From positions 651,915 to 715,914 of the forward strand of contig NZ_BRCF01000001.1 of NCBI RefSeq assembly GCF_023707985.1: DNA of 64,000 bases, in the 5' to 3' direction. Positions 6,903-15,938 of the stretch are shown here, one piece after another. A program made the position numbers and the translations under genes. The notes beneath the pieces are model-generated. The model was not told the DNA's origin and ran no database searches. It saw nothing but the letters and a program-made list of their open reading frames with translations. The stretch's first letter is position 1. Each line of letters begins with the position of its first letter. This stretch comes from Sporosarcina sp. NCCP-2716. Its GTDB lineage: Bacteria > Bacillota > Bacilli > Bacillales_A > Planococcaceae.

Positions 6903-8669
6903 GTGGTGACGGCAACGCAGAGGAGCGCAAAGAGGGATATCCGCCGCCAGCAGGAGAGCGGTATGTGGCGTTCGTATATCCGGTTATTATTCAAGACGAA
7001 GCTGCCATGGTTCTGGCTCATCCTGATCATGCTGCTGAACATCGGCGACACGACGATGGGCCTGCTGCTGCCGCAATATACGGCGCAAGTTGCGACTGGC
7101 GTCATTACGAAACCGGTCATCACCGGGGTCATCGCGGTCATCCTGATCCGTGTGCTGGCAAGCGGGATCATCCGCTATATCGGCAAACTGACCGCCTACA
7201 AGATCGACATCCGGTACCGGAAGCTTATTTGGGAACGGCTCATGCGTTCACCGATCAAGCTGTATGACGACGTCAAACCGAGCGAGCTCGTCAGCCGGAC
7301 AGTGAATGATACGTCCCTGATCAGCAATGTGCTGGCAGGTCTCGTTCCGGCGCTCATCGGCCTCGTCTACGGGACGATCTATATTTCAAAAGTGCTGTAT
7401 GGCTACGACTGGCGGCTCAGTGCGGGTCTGCTGCTGTACACGCCCATCTACATCGCTTCGATGGTCATCTATGGCAAGTGGAATTACCGGACACACAAGC
7501 AGACGCAGAACCGGCTTGCGTCACTGACCCAGTTCCTCTCCGAGCTGCTGGCGAATATCCCGCTCATCAAGTCCTTCGCCAACGAACGGAAAGAGACCGA
7601 GCGGGGCAGTGATAACATCCAGCTCTATTACCGGGCCAACATGAAACGGTCGCTGACGGCATGGGTCAATACGCCGCTTACGACGGTGCTCAACCTTGTA
7701 ATGGAACTGTTCGTCATCGTGTTCGGTATTTTCCTCGTCACCCAGGGGACGATCACGATCCAGAACTGGATTGCGTTCTTCATGTATGTCGGGATGTACT
7801 TCGGCATGCTCGAGACGTTCGGCCTCATGTACACGCAGATCAAACAAAGCCAGGGAGCGACGTCACGGATCGCCCACCTTGTCGAAAATGACTTGGAGCA
7901 ATATTACCGGGAGCGGGAAGTCCATGACAACAAGCTTGATATCGCATTCGATCATGTCACATTTGCATACGGTGACAAGCTGGTCCTCGATGATGTGTCA
8001 TTCGAAATCCCGTATGGCAAAGTGACGGCGATTGTCGGCCCGAGCGGCGGCGGGAAATCGACCGTGCTCGCACTACTGCAGCAGCTGTATGAGCCGAATG
8101 GCGGCGTCATCACATTCGGCGGGACACCGATCGATAAGTTTCACTTGGACAGCTGGCGCAGACTGTTCAGTTACGTTGCGCAGGACAGCCCGCTGTTTGC
8201 CGGAACGATCCGGGAAAACATCATGTATGGGCTCGAAAGGGAAGTGACAGAGTCCGAACTCGAACAAGCGGCTGAGAACGCCAATATCCTGTCGCACATC
8301 AATACGCTGCCCGAGCGCTTCGATACACCGGTCAGTGAAGGCGGGGCTAGTCTTTCGGGCGGTCAGCGCCAGCGGATCGCCATTGCGCGGGCATTCTTAC
8401 GGAATTCCGATTTCTTGCTTCTTGACGAAGCGATGGCGAGTCTCGATGTGAAGTCCGAAAAGGCGGTGCAGCAGGCGATGGAAGTCCTGCTCGAAGGCCG
8501 GACAGCTGTCGTTGTTGCGCATGACCTGTCGATGATCCGCAACGCCGATCAGATCATCTTGCTGAACGAAGGTTCCGTGGAAGCGAGCGGCACGCACGGC
8601 GAACTGCTGGAAGCAAGCGAGCTGTATCGCCAGTTCGTTTCGTTCCTGAACAATACGACGAACGGCTGA
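6903..8669 (+). CDS. ABC half-transporter, ATP-binding/permease (first of a pair)
   Basis: A 588-residue exporter half-transporter: an N-terminal six-helix membrane domain (about 30-330) fused to a nucleotide-binding domain (about 350-580). Walker A GPSGGGKST, Q-loop YVAQDSPLF, signature LSGGQ, Walker B LLLDEAMASLD with catalytic Glu, and H-loop VVAHD are intact. It starts at GTG 6903 after AAAGGGTG. The next gene encodes a similar half-transporter with the same unusual LLLDEAMASLD, so the two probably form a heterodimer. The substrate is unknown. The order thioredoxin, exporter pair, lipoprotein suggests one functional unit. Confidence 0.9.
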   Translation: MVTATQRSAKRDIRRQQESGMWRSYIRLLFKTKLPWFWLILIMLLNIGDTTMGLLLPQYTAQVATGVITKPVITGVIAVILIRVLASGIIRYIGKLTAYKIDIRYRKLIWERLMRSPIKLYDDVKPSELVSRTVNDTSLISNVLAGLVPALIGLVYGTIYISKVLYGYDWRLSAGLLLYTPIYIASMVIYGKWNYRTHKQTQNRLASLTQFLSELLANIPLIKSFANERKETERGSDNIQLYYRANMKRSLTAWVNTPLTTVLNLVMELFVIVFGIFLVTQGTITIQNWIAFFMYVGMYFGMLETFGLMYTQIKQSQGATSRIAHLVENDLEQYYREREVHDNKLDIAFDHVTFAYGDKLVLDDVSFEIPYGKVTAIVGPSGGGKSTVLALLQQLYEPNGGVITFGGTPIDKFHLDSWRRLFSYVAQDSPLFAGTIRENIMYGLEREVTESELEQAAENANILSHINTLPERFDTPVSEGGASLSGGQRQRIAIARAFLRNSDFLLLDEAMASLDVKSEKAVQQAMEVLLEGRTAVVVAHDLSMIRNADQIILLNEGSVEASGTHGELLEASELYRQFVSFLNNTTNG

Positions 8670-8700
8670 AGAAGCGGACAGCGAAACGGGGGGGAAACAA

Positions 8701-10455
8701 GTGAACGACCGAAAACGAAAAAGTTCCTGGGGGGAGTTCTTTCATCTCATCCGGACCGCCAGACTGCCGTGGCTGCTGTACTTTCTGCAGATAATCACAG
8801 CACTCAGCACGACGACACTCGTGCTGAGCCTGCCCCTTGTACTCCAGCAGATCGTGGAAGGGAACATCTTCGACAAGGAAATCATCTGGCGCTATGTCTA
8901 CTTGAGCCTTGGCAGCGCCGGTCTGCTGACAGTGTCGACGTTCTTCATCTATATCACGAGTCCGATCACGAAGCGCAACATCCAGCGAGTGATCTGGCCG
9001 AAGCTGATCCGTCTGCCGATGAAAAACTACCGGGACAACAAATCGCTCAACATGATCAGCCGTGTCACACTGGATCCGTCCTATATCGACCGGGCTATCG
9101 GGGATTTCACGAGTCTGACGAACACGACGTACAGTCTGGTCGGTTCGTTCGTCATCATGTACGGCATGAACGTCAAGCTGACACTTGCGCTACTGCCGGT
9201 CATCCCTTACATCATCATCGTCTCAATCGCTGTCGGACATTTCACGCAGAAGACGCAGCACGGTGTACAGAACCGGCTGTCCGACATGACTGCGTTCTTT
9301 GCAGAGCGGCTGCCAAAAATTAGGCTCATCAAGACTTTCGGCAAGGAGAACTACGAATCCGAAAAGTCCGGCACGGTCATTCAGAACCAATACAAGGCCG
9401 ACAAACGGCGGGCTACAGTCGATCTGTTCGCCGAGCCGCTCATGCAGAGTGTCCAGGCGATCGTCGTCGGGACTGTGCTCGTTTATGGGGGCTACCTCGT
9501 CTCGAAGGGCGAAATGAAAGTGAGCCAGGTCCTTTCGTTCTACCTGTATGTGCAGTTCATCCATAACAATGTCCTGCAGTATGGCTTGTTCTGGCAGACG
9601 CTCAAACAGGCGAAAGGGGCCTCCGCAGAAATCGCGAAGATCCAGGAAGCCGGGGAAGAGCAGCTCATGCGCACATTCGCGTTCAGTGAAAAAGCCCAGC
9701 AGCCCGATGCCGATCTGACGCTTGAGAACGTGTCGTTCAGCTACGGCGACCGGCTTGCGCTAGAAAACGTCAATCTGACAATCCCGAAAGGCAAGACGAC
9801 CGCAATCGTCGGTCCGAGCGGCGGAGGAAAGTCGACGATCTTCGGACTGCTTGAAAGGTTGTACGAACCGAACGTCGGACGTGTGCTGATCGGTTCGACA
9901 CCGGCGGAGAACGTCCATCTGGATGAATGGCGCGCCGGCATCGCGTACGTTTCGCAAAATGCCCCGCTGCTGTCGGGCACGATACGGGAGAACATCCTGT
10001 ACGGTGTCCGGGAAGACGTCGGCGATGATATCGTCTGGCTCGCCGCGAAGCATGCAGCGGCCGATGAATTCATCCGCGAGTTTCCGGAAGGGCTCGATAA
10101 GGACGTCGGCGAATTCGGATCCAAATTGTCAGGCGGCCAGCGCCAGCGGGTTGCCATCGCACGGGCATTCATCATGGACCCTGATTACCTGCTGCTGGAC
10201 GAAGCGATGGCGAGTCTCGACGCACAGAGTGAACATGACATCAACCGGGCACTCCGCCTCCTTATGAAAGGGCGGACGACGGCACTCATCAGTCATAACT
10301 TGCGAACGATGAAACAGATGGATCATATCATCCTCGTCAACGGCGGCCAGGTCGAAGCATCCGGCACTCATGCCGAACTGATGCGCAGCAGTGACTTGTA
10401 CAAAGACCTGATCACCATCCAGGATGAGAAAGAACAGCTGCTGTCGACGGTGTGA
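8701..10455 (+). CDS. ABC half-transporter, ATP-binding/permease (second of a pair)
   Basis: A 584-residue type I exporter half with an N-terminal membrane domain and a C-terminal ATPase: Walker A GPSGGGKST, YVSQNAPLL, LSGGQ, LLLDEAMASLD, and ISHN at the H-loop. Both this protein and its upstream partner keep the catalytic Glu, so if they pair, both ATP sites could be active, unlike the degenerate BmrCD-type pair at 55-59 kb. GTG 8701 follows a G-rich ribosome site (CGGGGGGGAA). The intergenic gap is only 31 bases, consistent with one operon. A lipoprotein gene follows 36 bases later. Confidence 0.9.
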   Translation: MNDRKRKSSWGEFFHLIRTARLPWLLYFLQIITALSTTTLVLSLPLVLQQIVEGNIFDKEIIWRYVYLSLGSAGLLTVSTFFIYITSPITKRNIQRVIWPKLIRLPMKNYRDNKSLNMISRVTLDPSYIDRAIGDFTSLTNTTYSLVGSFVIMYGMNVKLTLALLPVIPYIIIVSIAVGHFTQKTQHGVQNRLSDMTAFFAERLPKIRLIKTFGKENYESEKSGTVIQNQYKADKRRATVDLFAEPLMQSVQAIVVGTVLVYGGYLVSKGEMKVSQVLSFYLYVQFIHNNVLQYGLFWQTLKQAKGASAEIAKIQEAGEEQLMRTFAFSEKAQQPDADLTLENVSFSYGDRLALENVNLTIPKGKTTAIVGPSGGGKSTIFGLLERLYEPNVGRVLIGSTPAENVHLDEWRAGIAYVSQNAPLLSGTIRENILYGVREDVGDDIVWLAAKHAAADEFIREFPEGLDKDVGEFGSKLSGGQRQRVAIARAFIMDPDYLLLDEAMASLDAQSEHDINRALRLLMKGRTTALISHNLRTMKQMDHIILVNGGQVEASGTHAELMRSSDLYKDLITIQDEKEQLLSTV

Positions 10456-10491
10456 ACCGGACGGCAGCCAAACTAAAACGAGGTGGATAAA

Positions 10492-11007
10492 ATGGAAAAG
10501 ATGAAAAAAGTGCTTTTTTTGCTCATGGTAGGGATTGTCGCTGCGGCGCTTGCAGCTTGCGGCGGGGATAAGAAGGCGGATGACAAGCCGGCTGCACCGG
10601 CAGGAGAGGAAGCCGGAACGGACAGCGGGACAGCTGACGAACCGGTGGCTGAAGACGTCGACCCGGTCGATCCGAATTTTGATAAGATCATCGACCTGCT
10701 GAAGAAAGCGGGCCTCGAAGTCGGCGAGAAGAAAACCGGTTTTGCGGATATCGAAGGCACACAGCAAGTGATGGAAGTCGAAATCGATGGAGAAGACATG
10801 CTGCCGCTTCAAATCTACAAAATGGATCCGGACAGTGAAAATTTGAAGTCCGCAAAAGAAGAGGGCAAAGTGACGATGACATTCGAAGGGGAGTCCGGAG
10901 AGATCCCGATGAACGCGAAAGGCGACTTCCTTTACTTCATCGCGGACGGCCATCCTGACCGTGACAAAGTGTATGAAGTGATCGAAAACGATTTCGAACA
11001 GGAATAA
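10492..11007 (+). CDS. Acidic lipoprotein of unknown function
   Basis: A 171-residue predicted lipoprotein. The signal peptide ends in LAACGG, so the Cys would be lipidated and the protein anchored on the outer face of the membrane. Behind it is a low-complexity linker rich in Asp, Glu, Ala and Pro (about 25-60), then a compact domain starting near NFDKIIDLLKKAGLEVGEK that I do not recognise. ATG 10492 follows GAGGTGG. It is the last gene before a terminator, in the same direction as the two ABC half-exporters, and may assist them; this is inference from position only. Confidence 0.75.
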   Translation: MEKMKKVLFLLMVGIVAAALAACGGDKKADDKPAAPAGEEAGTDSGTADEPVAEDVDPVDPNFDKIIDLLKKAGLEVGEKKTGFADIEGTQQVMEVEIDGEDMLPLQIYKMDPDSENLKSAKEEGKVTMTFEGESGEIPMNAKGDFLYFIADGHPDRDKVYEVIENDFEQE

Positions 11008-11018
11008 GCGGACGCTAT

Positions 11019-11058
11019 ACCGGCAAACCAGAGTCTTTACCGGTTTGCCGGTTATTTT
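11019..11058 (+). terminator. Terminator after the ABC/lipoprotein operon
   Basis: ACCGGCAAACC paired with GGTTTGCCGGT, followed by TATTTTAT. The T-run is imperfect. Confidence 0.7.
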
Positions 11059-11091
11059 ATGGACCGCTGAAGCAGGGAAAGGAGCACTATC

Positions 11092-12387
11092 ATGACAAAA
11101 ATTTCAGCTGAGGATCAGAAGGTGAACGGAATGACGCTCCATCTGATCGAAAACAAGAATGTCAAAACTGTAACTGTGGAATGCAAGCTTCAGACACTGC
11201 TCGACCGGAAGACGATAACGGAGCGCACGCTGCTGCCGGGCATACTCCGCGCGGGCTGCAGTGAATACCCGACAGCGAAAGAGATGCAGGAGCACCTCGA
11301 CGACCTGTACGGCGCTTCACTCGTCATCTATCCGAGTACAGCAGGGAACAGTCATGTACTGACTGTCCAGCTCGAGTTTGCGAACGAACGGTTCATCGGA
11401 GGGGAGGATGATCTGGCCGAAAACGTCTACCGTTTTCTGAATGAAATCCTGTACCACCCGCGAACAGAAGGGGATGGATTCGATCCCCGAGTCGTCGAGC
11501 AGGAAAAAGAGAAACTAAAAAAAGCGCTTGAATCCGCGAAGGACGACCGCGCCGCCTATGCCGATGAGCGGCTGCTGGACGAGATGGCACCGGACGAACG
11601 CTATTCAGTGCATCCGAATGGCTATTTGGAAGATTTGGCAGCGATTACGCCGAACAGTCTGCTTGCCGCCTATCGTGAGCTTTTGGCGACTGCGCGCTTT
11701 GACTTGTTCGTCGCAGGTGATCTTGATTTTAAAAGAAACCGCCGGATCATCACCGAAACTGTGACAGACGGACCGCGCTCAGCGGAACAGCTGGAAACAG
11801 GTCTTGCACTGCCTGCTCAAGCCGCAAAACCGTCTGATGTCAAAACGTTCACCGAAACGGAACAGATCCAGCAGGCGAAGCTGCATATCGGCTACCGGAC
11901 CGGGAGGACGTTCCGGGATACGGATTTCGAAGCGCTGATGGTCGGCAGTGTCCTCCTCGGCGGACATCCCGGCTCGCTCCTCTTCTCGACAATCCGCGAA
12001 GAGCACAGCCTGGCCTATTATGTAGGGGCGGACCTCGACATGTACAGCGACAAACTATTCGTCTACTGCGGCATCGCTCCGAATGATTATGAAGCGGCAC
12101 GCAAACTGATTGCAGAACAAATCGCCATCTTGAAGGACGGGTCGTTCTCCGACGAAAACCTTGAAGATTCGAAGACCATGCTCGTCGGCAGTTATCAGAC
12201 ATCCCTTGACTCCGTGGCCGGAATGGTTGCCACCGAGTACCAGAAAGTGCTGACTGGCAGCAGCAAGTCGCCCGTCGACATGGCGGAGACATTCAAAACG
12301 ATCACACGGGAAGACGTCGTGCGGGCGGTCCGTGATTTGGACCTCGACACCGTCTTCCTGCTGACGAGTGAGGAGGCAGGCCGATGA
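11092..12387 (+). CDS. ymfF: M16-like protein YmfF (catalytically degenerate partner)
   Basis: A 431-residue member of the M16 (insulinase/pitrilysin-like) family matching B. subtilis YmfF, which current annotation links to EF-P 5-aminopentanol modification. The segment that should carry the zinc motif HxxEH (around LLPGILRAGCSEYPTAKEM) lacks it, so it is predicted inactive, as in heterodimeric M16 pairs in which one subunit holds the zinc. LYGASL and GGHPGSLLFSTIREEHSLAYYV are typical of the fold. ATG 11092 follows GGAAAGGAG. The stop overlaps the start of ymfH by 4 bases (ATGA), so the two are translationally coupled. Confidence 0.88.
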   Translation: MTKISAEDQKVNGMTLHLIENKNVKTVTVECKLQTLLDRKTITERTLLPGILRAGCSEYPTAKEMQEHLDDLYGASLVIYPSTAGNSHVLTVQLEFANERFIGGEDDLAENVYRFLNEILYHPRTEGDGFDPRVVEQEKEKLKKALESAKDDRAAYADERLLDEMAPDERYSVHPNGYLEDLAAITPNSLLAAYRELLATARFDLFVAGDLDFKRNRRIITETVTDGPRSAEQLETGLALPAQAAKPSDVKTFTETEQIQQAKLHIGYRTGRTFRDTDFEALMVGSVLLGGHPGSLLFSTIREEHSLAYYVGADLDMYSDKLFVYCGIAPNDYEAARKLIAEQIAILKDGSFSDENLEDSKTMLVGSYQTSLDSVAGMVATEYQKVLTGSSKSPVDMAETFKTITREDVVRAVRDLDLDTVFLLTSEEAGR

Positions 12388-13667
12388 ACAAGATGGAATA
12401 TCAAACAGTTGACGAAACCGTCTATACCGAACAGCTGCCGAACGGACTGCAGGTGATCCTTATCCCGAAGCCGGGTATGAACAAGACATTCGGCATCTTC
12501 ACAGCGGACTTCGGTGCAGCCGATCTTGAATTCATCCCGCAGGGCAGCGGGGAACCCGTCCGGATCCCTGAAGGAACCGCCCACTACCTGGAACACAAGT
12601 TGTTCGACAAAGGCGACTACGATGTCTACTCGGAGTTCGGAAAGCTTGGTTCAGATGCCAATGCCTATACGAATGATTCGGAGACGTCCTATTATTTCAC
12701 GACTGTCGGCCACGTGAAGGAAAATGCAGAGCTGCTGCTCGATTTCGTGCAGGACCCGTATCTGACAGACGAAACTGTCGACAAAGAGAAGGGGATCATC
12801 AGCCAGGAGTTCCAGATGTACGCAGACATGCCTGACCAGCGGATCTACCTTGCTGTCCAGGAAGCCTTGTTCTCAAAACACCCAGTGAGGAACGAAGTGC
12901 TCGGCACACTGGAGACCATCAACTCCATGACGAAGGAGCAGCTCCTGTCCGCCTATCGGACTTTCTACCACCCGTCCAACATGACGTTCTGCCTGGCGGG
13001 GAACTTCGATACGACGGAGATGATGGAACTTATCCGCGCCAACCAGGAGAAGAAGACGTTCCCGGAAATCGGCCCGTTCGAAGCGGTGCATCCGGAAGAA
13101 TCACCTGCTGTCCATGAAGCGGAACGGACGCTGCGCATGAGCGTCAGCATGCCGAAACTGATGCTCGGCGTGAAAGAATATGCCCGGGACATCGGGTCTG
13201 ATGAACTCGGCCGCCGCAAATTGCTGACGAGCATGACACTCGACCATTTCTACAGCCGCAGCGGCCCGTGTTACAAAGAACTGGCAGATGCCGAACTGAT
13301 CGACTCCTCGTTCCTGTTCACGTCTGTCGTGGATAAGTCGTTCGGATTCAGCATGATTGGAAGCAACACGGCATCACCGAATGAGCTCGCGGACCTGCTG
13401 AAGAAACAACTCCGCTCACTCCGCTCAGCTGAAGTGACGGAAAGTGTGTTCGAGCGATTGAAGCGCCGGACGATCGGCAAGATGCTGCGCCGCATGAATT
13501 CGATCGAGAACAACGCGCAGGGCATGATCTGGTACCGCAACCGCGGACTTTCATATTTCGAACAGATCCCGGCGATTCAGCAGCTGACGCTCGATGACTG
13601 GAAACAGTTCCTCGCAGAATGGGCGCCTGAACACTCGATCAGTGTTGTCACCATCCATCCCGAATGA
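12384..13667 (+). CDS. ymfH: M16 family metallopeptidase YmfH
   Basis: A 427-residue zinc protease subunit. The inverted zinc motif is intact as HYLEHKLF (HxxEH, about residue 68), followed by the expected FGKLGSDANAYTNDSETSYYF and a downstream acidic ligand region. It pairs with the inactive YmfF encoded just upstream. In B. subtilis ymfF and ymfH begin a longer operon (ymfI, ymfJ and others); here a terminator follows directly, so the later members are elsewhere or absent. Function in EF-P maturation is inferred from the family. Confidence 0.9.
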   Translation: MNKMEYQTVDETVYTEQLPNGLQVILIPKPGMNKTFGIFTADFGAADLEFIPQGSGEPVRIPEGTAHYLEHKLFDKGDYDVYSEFGKLGSDANAYTNDSETSYYFTTVGHVKENAELLLDFVQDPYLTDETVDKEKGIISQEFQMYADMPDQRIYLAVQEALFSKHPVRNEVLGTLETINSMTKEQLLSAYRTFYHPSNMTFCLAGNFDTTEMMELIRANQEKKTFPEIGPFEAVHPEESPAVHEAERTLRMSVSMPKLMLGVKEYARDIGSDELGRRKLLTSMTLDHFYSRSGPCYKELADAELIDSSFLFTSVVDKSFGFSMIGSNTASPNELADLLKKQLRSLRSAEVTESVFERLKRRTIGKMLRRMNSIENNAQGMIWYRNRGLSYFEQIPAIQQLTLDDWKQFLAEWAPEHSISVVTIHPE

Positions 13668-13671
13668 TTGG

Positions 13672-13705
13672 AACTCCTCTCCCTTAACCGGGCAGAGGAG
13701 TTTTT
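13672..13705 (+). terminator. Terminator of ymfF-ymfH
   Basis: AACTCCTCT paired with AGAGGAGTT and then TTTT. Confidence 0.85.
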
Positions 13706-13738
13706 CAATTCCGATGATTTCGCCGGTTTCATGGTCTA

Positions 13739-13747
13739 TGGTATACT
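13739..13747 (+). promoter_or_regulatory. Extended -10 promoter for the two-component system
   Basis: ATGGTATACT holds TG-N-TATACT at 13739-13747, about 34 bases before the kinase start. No good -35 is seen. The block ATGGTATACTTT is the same as that before the DUF4181 gene. Confidence 0.5.
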
Positions 13748-13780
13748 TTCATCAGTAGAAATCGGTCAGGTGATAACGGT

Positions 13781-15097
13781 ATGGGAATTCAAACAATCGT
13801 ATTTTCAGCAGCTTCCGTCTGTTCAGGACTCATTCTCGGCCAGATCGCGGCCGGCAGTCAGGCAAACAGGAGCCGGGGGAAACTGCTGGCTTCCGCAATC
13901 GCGGCGGCAGTGATTTTCGCGGTCTTTGGCAACGTCACAGGTGTTTCGCTGAACAGCGGGATTGTCTATGTGCTGCTCATCCCGTTTTTGATCTTTTTCG
14001 TTAAGATGCCGCTTCTGCAGGCAGGTTTCGTACTGCTGGCTGCCTGGACATACCAGCTTGCTGTCGTCGATCTCGTGGAACGCAATCTGTTCCAGCTGGC
14101 GATCGGACAGGCCGGCCTGCAGGCGGACCGGTTCATCGAGCTCGTGATGGAATTGTTCATCCTGCTGAACCATCTGCTGGCAGTGATGGCTGCCGTCCGG
14201 CTGAAACCTGTACTCATTCCGGCCGAGGTGTTCAGAAGGGCGTCGGACGGCGGTGAAGGCGCTTCGTCCTACAGGAATGCGCTTGGCGTCAGTGCCCTGC
14301 TGATTGTGCTGATGAACCTCTTCCTTCAATATACAGTGATCGAGCGCGACTTCTTTTCGACGGCATACCGTCTGTTCATCACTGGATGGGCAATCCTCAT
14401 GCTCGCCATCCTGCTCGTTTTCCTGAAGACGTTCCTCGAACAGAAACTTACCCAGGAGAAATTCTATTTGGACCAGCAGTACCAGCAGGATCTGTTATCA
14501 TTCTTCACCGTCATCCGTTCACAGCGGCATGACTTCAACTTCCATCTGACAAGTGTGTATGGCCTGCTGAAGAACAAGAAGTATGCAGAAGCTGACGCCT
14601 ATATCGGCGAAGTCGTGCGGCAGGTGCAGGACGTGAATGAGCTGCTGCCGCTCGCTCACCCAGCGCTCAGTGCGATGCTGAATACCCAGGCGGAAGCGGC
14701 GAAACGGCAGGACATCGCGATCCACTTTTCGATATTCGATGATCTGCGCGGGATACCGGTATCCGTCTATGATGTGAACAAGATTCTCGGCAACCTGATC
14801 CAGAATGCATCTGAGGAACTGACGTTACTGCCTCCTGCTGACCGGCAGCTGTCCGTTGAAATCAGCAAGGAGAAACGATACTATGTAATCCGCGTGAAAA
14901 ACCGGACAGGGGCGGGTGATGAGCAGATCCTGCACATGTTCGAGCCGGGCTTCTCGACAAAAGGGACGCATGAAGGAATCGGACTGGCAGGCGTCGAAAA
15001 GATCGTCAAAGCCCATTACGGTATGATCTACCCGGAGCTGACTGACGGCTGGCTGACGATCCACGTCAGGATACCGGAGAATACGGAAGACTATTGA
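13781..15097 (+). CDS. Sensor histidine kinase, AgrC-like (GHKL)
   Basis: A 438-residue membrane sensor kinase. The N-terminal half has about six hydrophobic segments (to residue 215) with no extracellular domain, as in peptide-sensing AgrC/ComD kinases. The phospho-acceptor is His250 in SQRHDFNFHL, followed by a GHKL ATPase domain with the N-box KILGNLIQNASEE and a G-box GTHEGIGLAGV. It starts at ATG 13781 after AGGTGA. The LytTR response regulator follows 16 bases later. No agrB/agrD-like signal genes are found beside it, so the ligand is unknown. Confidence 0.88.
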   Translation: MGIQTIVFSAASVCSGLILGQIAAGSQANRSRGKLLASAIAAAVIFAVFGNVTGVSLNSGIVYVLLIPFLIFFVKMPLLQAGFVLLAAWTYQLAVVDLVERNLFQLAIGQAGLQADRFIELVMELFILLNHLLAVMAAVRLKPVLIPAEVFRRASDGGEGASSYRNALGVSALLIVLMNLFLQYTVIERDFFSTAYRLFITGWAILMLAILLVFLKTFLEQKLTQEKFYLDQQYQQDLLSFFTVIRSQRHDFNFHLTSVYGLLKNKKYAEADAYIGEVVRQVQDVNELLPLAHPALSAMLNTQAEAAKRQDIAIHFSIFDDLRGIPVSVYDVNKILGNLIQNASEELTLLPPADRQLSVEISKEKRYYVIRVKNRTGAGDEQILHMFEPGFSTKGTHEGIGLAGVEKIVKAHYGMIYPELTDGWLTIHVRIPENTEDY

Positions 15098-15113
15098 CGG
15101 GAGGGGGAGTCGT

Positions 15114-15851
15114 ATGGAAATCAGGACATTGCTCGTCGATGATGACCAGCAGGCGATCGATCTGCTGAGTGCGGACTTGACGTCATTTCCGTTCATCCGC
15201 ATCATCCAGACGGTGAACAGCGGCAAGGCTGCGCTCGATTACTTGAGGAGCCATGAAGCGGATCTCGTGTTCCTCGACATCGAGATCGGCGACATCACGG
15301 GCCTTGAGCTGGCGGGTCATATCAGGTCGGCCTACCCATCCATGAAAGTCATCTTCGTGACAGGCCATGCCGGCTTTGCGCTTGACGGCTACGATTACCG
15401 GCCCCTCGACTTCCTCATCAAGCCCATCAACTTCTTCCGTCTCGAGAAGACGATGGCCGCCGTCGAGCAGGCATTCGGGGAACGTGCAAGGACGGCGCCG
15501 CCCGATCGGAAAATCGGTATGAAAGTGGCAGGCGGCATCCGTATCGTGAATGTGGCGGATATTTTATATATCGAGAAGAGCGGCCGCAAAATTTCGATTG
15601 TGACCGGGCAGACGGCGTTCCTGTCCAGTGACTCCATGAAAGAGATCGAGGCGATGTTCGAGCCGTTCGGTTTCTATCGCGCCCATCAGTCTTTCATCGT
15701 CCCGCTTCACCAGATCGTCTCGGTCGAAGCCGATTCAGCTTCAAGATCGTACGCCATCGAATTGACAAATGGCCACAAAATCCCTTTGAGCCGGTCGAAG
15801 TACAGTGAACTTCAACAGATGCTCGAAGCGGACGGCATCCATATCCTCTGA
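15114..15851 (+). CDS. LytTR-family response regulator
   Basis: A 245-residue response regulator. The receiver domain (1-120) has the acidic pocket DDD at 9-11, the phospho-acceptor Asp55 in LVFLDIEIG, and the conserved Lys in FLIKPIN. The C-terminal LytTR DNA-binding domain (about 140-245) shows ILYIEKSGRKISI, FYRAHQSFIVPLHQI and IPLSRSKYSELQ. It is the cognate partner of the kinase encoded 16 bases upstream. LytTR proteins bind pairs of short direct repeats; targets cannot be read from this window. Confidence 0.9.
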   Translation: MEIRTLLVDDDQQAIDLLSADLTSFPFIRIIQTVNSGKAALDYLRSHEADLVFLDIEIGDITGLELAGHIRSAYPSMKVIFVTGHAGFALDGYDYRPLDFLIKPINFFRLEKTMAAVEQAFGERARTAPPDRKIGMKVAGGIRIVNVADILYIEKSGRKISIVTGQTAFLSSDSMKEIEAMFEPFGFYRAHQSFIVPLHQIVSVEADSASRSYAIELTNGHKIPLSRSKYSELQQMLEADGIHIL

Positions 15852-15857
15852 CATCAG

Positions 15858-15885
15858 CACTTTTCTTCAGGAAAGGTGTTTTTTT
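15858..15885 (+). terminator. Terminator after the response regulator
   Basis: CACTTTTC paired with GAAAGGTG (one G-U) and then TTTTTTT. Confidence 0.75.
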
Positions 15886-15938
15886 GATTGAACTTACCGG
15901 AAAAGGGAAGGGAAATACAAGAAAGGAAGTGGAGGCAA

